The notes beneath the pieces are model-generated. The model saw only the letters and a program-made list of their open reading frames with translations. It was not told where the DNA came from and did no database searches. A DNA stretch of 64,000 nt from Clostridiales bacterium (lineage in GTDB: Bacteria > Bacillota > Clostridia > Lachnospirales > Lachnospiraceae): positions 1-64,000 of the forward strand of contig JAJQBI010000079.1 of the NCBI GenBank assembly GCA_021203365.1, given 5' to 3'. This document shows, one piece after another, positions 60,981-64,000 of the stretch; position 1 is the first letter of the stretch, and every line of letters starts with the position of its first letter. A program made the translations under genes and the position numbers.

Positions 60981-61378
60981 GAATCTGTAGTTCCTTCCTC
61001 ATCCTCCCCGGCCAGAATGCTCATAATCCGGTTAGGGGTGTAAGCGGTACTCAGAAGATAGGTTCCGGACTCAAGCTTCCCGTGATAGCTGGAGAGCAGC
61101 TCCTGCACCCAGAATACCTTCGCATCCTCGATCAGTCCCTTCTGCTTCAGGGTACGCCCGATCTGCCACACGGAGGAACCTTCCTGGATGACGACCGTTA
61201 CCTCCTGCCCGTCTCCGGGACTCATGGCCTCCTGATTAAAAACATTATATCCAAACTCATAGGATGACTTTCCCAGCCAGAGAATCAGCAGAACCAGACA
61301 GATGTATAAAGTCGTCCTGAAAATTCCGCTGGCCAGAAATACACCCACCTTCTCCATCCTGTCCTTCGTACCTGCCAT
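60977..61378 (-). CDS. MltG/YceG-like short membrane protein
   Basis: 133 residues. One membrane span (TLYICLVLLILWLG, ~24-38) and an outer part with VVIQEGSSVWQIGRTLKQKG and LIEDAKVFWVQELLSSYHG, then LESGTYLLSTAYTPNRIMSIL. These correspond to the LysM-like N-terminal portion of the endolytic transglycosylase MltG, but the catalytic domain with its Glu is absent. Short forms of this kind are usual in Lachnospiraceae. Start codon at 61378 follows AGGAGG; overlaps the methyltransferase by 4 bases. Confidence 0.75.
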   Translation of the reverse strand: MAGTKDRMEKVGVFLASGIFRTTLYICLVLLILWLGKSSYEFGYNVFNQEAMSPGDGQEVTVVIQEGSSVWQIGRTLKQKGLIEDAKVFWVQELLSSYHGKLESGTYLLSTAYTPNRIMSILAGEDEEGTTDS

Positions 61379-61390
61379 ATTTCCTCCTCA

Positions 61391-61510
61391 CTGGCCGCCC
61401 TTGCGGCTGGCCATCCTGGTATGCCCTTCGGGCATTTCCTCCTTATTGGCCGCCCCTGCGGCTGGCCATCCTGGTATGCCCTTCGGGCGCCCTCCTCACT
61501 GGCCGCCGTA
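61391..61510. repeat. Tandem 53-55-bp repeat with hairpins, 2.2 copies
   Basis: Units start at 61391, 61446 and (partial) 61499. Each has GGCCGCCC.TGCGGCTGGCC and TGCCCTTCGGGCA-type hairpins joined by ATCCTGGTA. It sits between the MltG-like and YlbF genes and has no coding sense on either strand. Could act as transcription attenuator or be a slippage product. Confidence 0.7.
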
Positions 61511-61517
61511 ACCTTTT

Positions 61518-61856
61518 CTAAAGGTCGGGGACCTGTATTTCAATTCCGTCTGTCAGCCGGTAGCAGATTTTCTGCATCAGCTTACACAGTGCCAGCTCCG
61601 CGTCCAGGTAGGCGTTTACCACAGGATCCGCCCGAAGCTCTGCGGATTCCGCGGTCAGTCTCTCTGCCACGTCAAAAAGCTCCTCATTGTGCGCCTCATT
61701 CTGAAGCCTGAAATTCTCTCCCCGAAACCGAAGCACCCGGTCGCGAAGCTCCGGGTTCCGGTTCAGGCGCGCCTCCTGCTCCTTATAGGTGACGTACACC
61801 TCGCTGCGGCGGATCGCCTCCACCAGCGCGTCCACATTTCTGCCGATCTCCTCCAT
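61518..61856 (-). CDS. YlbF/YmcA family protein
   Basis: 112 residues, all-helical. DALVEAIRRSEVYVTYKEQE and RLNRNPELRDRVLRFRGEN match the YlbF/YmcA (PF06133) family. In B. subtilis YlbF, YmcA and YaaT form a complex that controls RNase Y and sporulation phosphorelay output (established). Lachnospiraceae versions usually sit beside RNase J or related RNA genes, as here. Confidence 0.85.
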   Translation of the reverse strand: MEEIGRNVDALVEAIRRSEVYVTYKEQEARLNRNPELRDRVLRFRGENFRLQNEAHNEELFDVAERLTAESAELRADPVVNAYLDAELALCKLMQKICYRLTDGIEIQVPDL

Positions 61857-61929
61857 TGTAACTCCGGACCTCCCTGTCCCGGGAACCTGTCACAGAACAG
61901 CCCCTGCCTGCCGCAGGCAAAATCTGTAT

Positions 61930-62160
61930 GATACAAGGGACAAAAGGTCATGAATGCAGAGGCTTGCATCTGCATTCATGAGATTGGGTCCCGAACAACA
62001 TGACACCGCAGGCGCCCTGTGGGGAAAGTAGCCATTTTTCGTAGAAAAATGAGCGGATTTCGAATGTTGTCAGGATTTCGGGAGCACGAAGTGCGGACAC
62101 CCGCAGGGCGCTCTGTGAGGAAATCCGTGTATCATAGCGACAAAATACCTTTTGTCGCTT
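61930..62160 (+). repeat. Interspersed palindromic repeat, copy C (~230 bp)
   Basis: Starts GATACAAGGGACAAAAGGTC, followed by a 16-bp hairpin around CATGAATGCAGA, then GGGGAAAGTAGCCATTTT, AAAAATGAGCGGATTTCGAA, GGGAGCACGAAGTGCGGA, and ends with AGCGACAAAA/TTTTGTCGCT. The same blocks occur in the same order in copy A (minus strand). Both ends carry ACAAAAGGT in inverted orientation, like short terminal repeats. It fills the 414-base gap between YlbF and RNase J; no gene is visible in it. Confidence 0.75.
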
Positions 62161-62270
62161 CAATCATCTGTCTGTTCTTTCAAAAATTCTGAAATGTTAC
62201 TTTCAAAACGTTATTCTAAACCTTCCAGGCTTATTTTCTGTATTTTAGATTATTCCCTGAAGCCGGCCTC

Positions 62271-64000
62271 TCAGGCTTCCATGATAATCGGAAGTATCAT
62301 CGGGCTGCGCTTCACTTTCTTCCAGAGATAACCGCTGAGCGCGTCCTTTACCTCGGTTTTGATCTTTCCCCAGTCGGTAATCCTGTGATCCAGGCAGGAA
62401 TCCAGAGCCTGGTTCACCACCTCCCTGGCGTGCTCCATCAGATCCTCCGATTCCCGCACATAGACAAATCCCCGGGAAACAATATCCGGTCCAGCCAGCA
62501 CCACATTGGTGTGGCGCTCCAGAGTCATAACTACAATCATAATACCATCTTCCGCCAGATGCTGACGGTCACGGAGAACAATATTCCCCACATCGCCCAC
62601 GCCCAGGCCGTCCACCAGGATCGCGCCGGTCTGCACGCTTCCGGTTATCTCCGCCCCGTTCTCATCCAGCTCCAGAACATTTCCGGAGGACATAATGATA
62701 ATATTCTCCTTGGGAAATCCCAGTTCCTCCACAATATGGCGGTGGGCCGTCAGATGGCGGTATTCCCCGTGAACAGGAATGGCATATCTGGGTTTTACCA
62801 GAGAATAAATCAGCTTGATCTCCTCCTGGCAGGCATGTCCTGACACATGCACATCCTGAAAAATCACCTTGGCCCCCATCATGGAAAGTTCGTTGATGAC
62901 CTTGGACACCGCCTTTTCATTGCCCGGAATGGGATTTGAGCTGAAAATAATGGTATCGTTGGGCTTAATCGTAATTTTCTTATGAATGTTGGCCGCCATG
63001 CGGGAAAGAGCCGCCATGGACTCTCCCTGGCTTCCCGTAGTGATCAGCACCACCTTCTCATCCGGATAATCCTTCACCTGATCAATATCAATCAGTGTGT
63101 TGTCCGGAATGCGCAGGTATCCAAGCTCTGCGGCTGTCGTGATCACATTGACCATGCTGCGGCCTTCCACCGCCACCTTGCGGCCGTACCCGTAGGCTGT
63201 GTTAATGATCTGCTGCACACGGTCCACATTGGAGGCAAAGGTAGCGATAATAATCCGGGAGGAGCGGTTTTCATTAAAAAGATTGTCAAATACCCTTCCA
63301 ACCGTTCGCTCCGACATGGTAAAGCCCTGCCGCTCCGCGTTGGTGCTGTCACACATCAGGGCCAGCACGCCCTTTTTCCCGATTTCCGCAAAACGCTGAA
63401 GATCAATGGCATCCCCGAACACCGGTGTATAATCCACCTTAAAATCTCCGGTGTGCATCACAATCCCTACCGGGGAATAGATGGCAAGAGCCGCAGCATC
63501 CTGGATGCTGTGGTTGGTTTTAATAAATTCTATGGCAAAATCTCCCAGGTTGATTACCTGCCCGTGTTTGACCTCCTTCAGCTTTGTGGAGCGGGTAAGT
63601 CCATGCTCATTCAGCTTGTTTGTGATCAGCCCGATGGTAAGCTTTGTGGCGTAAATGGGTACATTCACCTCGCGGAGCACATAGGGCAGCGCTCCGATGT
63701 GATCCTCATGTCCATGGGTGATCACAAAGCCCTTTACCTTGCGGATGTTCTCCTTCAGATAGGTCACGTCCGGAATGACAAGGTCGATTCCCAGCATGTC
63801 ATCCTCCGGAAAGGAGAGGCCGCAGTCTATAACCACAATGCTCTCCTCATATTCGATGGCGGTGATGTTCATCCCGATCTGCTCCAGACCGCCCAACGGT
63901 ATGATCTTCAGTTTGGAGCCTCCCTTCCGGCTCCGATTCCCGGAAGGCTTCGGCTGGCTCTTGGCCGGAAGCGCCCTGGACTGGGGATTCTTCTGTGTGG
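62271..64000 (-). CDS. rnj: Ribonuclease J (5' end outside window)
   Basis: 576 codons visible; the frame remains open to the right edge. Upstream of the conserved start (KLKIIPLGGLEQIGMN) is a basic Pro/Ser-rich extension without a start codon in the window. Metallo-beta-lactamase core: VITHGHEDHIGALPYV (HxHxDH), VMHTGDFKVDYTP; beta-CASP: DSTNAERQGFTMSE, VHVSGHACQEEIKL and PVHGEYRHL. RNase J has both endonuclease and 5'-3' exonuclease activity and is central to mRNA decay in Firmicutes. The C-terminal domain is complete. Confidence 0.95.
   Translation of the reverse strand, partial: TQKNPQSRALPAKSQPKPSGNRSRKGGSKLKIIPLGGLEQIGMNITAIEYEESIVVIDCGLSFPEDDMLGIDLVIPDVTYLKENIRKVKGFVITHGHEDHIGALPYVLREVNVPIYATKLTIGLITNKLNEHGLTRSTKLKEVKHGQVINLGDFAIEFIKTNHSIQDAAALAIYSPVGIVMHTGDFKVDYTPVFGDAIDLQRFAEIGKKGVLALMCDSTNAERQGFTMSERTVGRVFDNLFNENRSSRIIIATFASNVDRVQQIINTAYGYGRKVAVEGRSMVNVITTAAELGYLRIPDNTLIDIDQVKDYPDEKVVLITTGSQGESMAALSRMAANIHKKITIKPNDTIIFSSNPIPGNEKAVSKVINELSMMGAKVIFQDVHVSGHACQEEIKLIYSLVKPRYAIPVHGEYRHLTAHRHIVEELGFPKENIIIMSSGNVLELDENGAEITGSVQTGAILVDGLGVGDVGNIVLRDRQHLAEDGIMIVVMTLERHTNVVLAGPDIVSRGFVYVRESEDLMEHAREVVNQALDSCLDHRITDWGKIKTEVKDALSGYLWKKVKRSPMILPIIMEA

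Noticed and set aside
61391-61510. CRISPR-like array
   Set aside because: Repeats are directly adjacent without spacers, only 2.2 units, and there are no cas genes.

Overview
The window looks like chromosome from a spore-forming gut member of the Lachnospiraceae (Blautia / Mediterraneibacter type). The basis is a leftward core set of DUF5716/DUF5717 proteins, single-chain glycyl-tRNA synthetase, U32 peptidase, YlbF protein and RNase J, together with a sporulation sigma factor and many TTG/GTG starts with strong AGGAGG sites. The family assignment is inference from gene content.

1..11 kb (minus strand, clearly AT-richer than the rest): serotype-specific part of a capsule/exopolysaccharide locus, with flippase (cut by the window edge), Wzy-like polymerase, an acyltransferase remnant, a phosphotransferase, five glycosyltransferases and a P-loop kinase fusion. 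One glycosyltransferase is broken in a run of ten G, a likely contingency switch. 11..20 kb (minus): embedded in the same locus is what looks like a ribosomal-peptide (RiPP) cluster: YxxP-leader precursor, PqqD-like recognition protein, HprK-like kinase, PF14907-type nucleotidyltransferase (frameshifted), a signal-peptidase/ABC-exporter fusion, a coiled-coil membrane protein, a radical-SAM/SPASM enzyme and a PHP protein. 19.4..25.5 kb (minus): capsule regulation and initiation genes: sugar nucleotidyltransferase, LicD, VanZ, CpsB phosphatase, fused CpsC/CpsD kinase, and the initiating sugar-phosphate transferase (frameshifted in A8). 25.5..30.5 kb: zinc-ribbon protein, a helicase with nine HA repeats, a resolvase-like protein lacking catalytic residues, and a zinc-repeat/AP2 protein.

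30.7..32.3 kb: a tyrosine recombinase gene lies between 34-bp inverted repeats (33/34 identical), with a strong promoter inside the segment pointing out toward the capsule locus. I read this as a self-encoded invertible promoter. 32.4..43.8 kb: HAD phosphatase (frameshifted), SNF2 helicase, GlyRS, and the DUF5717-DUF5716-TPR operon.

43.9..59.0 kb: sigK is split. Its 5' part is at 43903..44168 and its 3' part at 58646..59018. Between them lies a 14,477-bp 'skin'-type element ending in a large serine recombinase. Joining the halves at a shared AA restores a 212-residue SigK, and the rebuilt attP is a 52-bp dyad centred exactly on that AA. The cargo is two AAA-like/PD-(D/E)XK proteins, a fucokinase/guanylyltransferase, AraC regulator, sugar nucleotidyltransferase, VanZ remnant, metallo-beta-lactamase-fold protein and P1 peptidase. 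59.1..64 kb: housekeeping genes and a structured interspersed repeat that also occurs inside the element.

Four genes are broken in homopolymer runs (G10, A8, A7, T7). These may be real contingency or frameshift sites or base-calling errors. No tRNA, rRNA or CRISPR array was seen.
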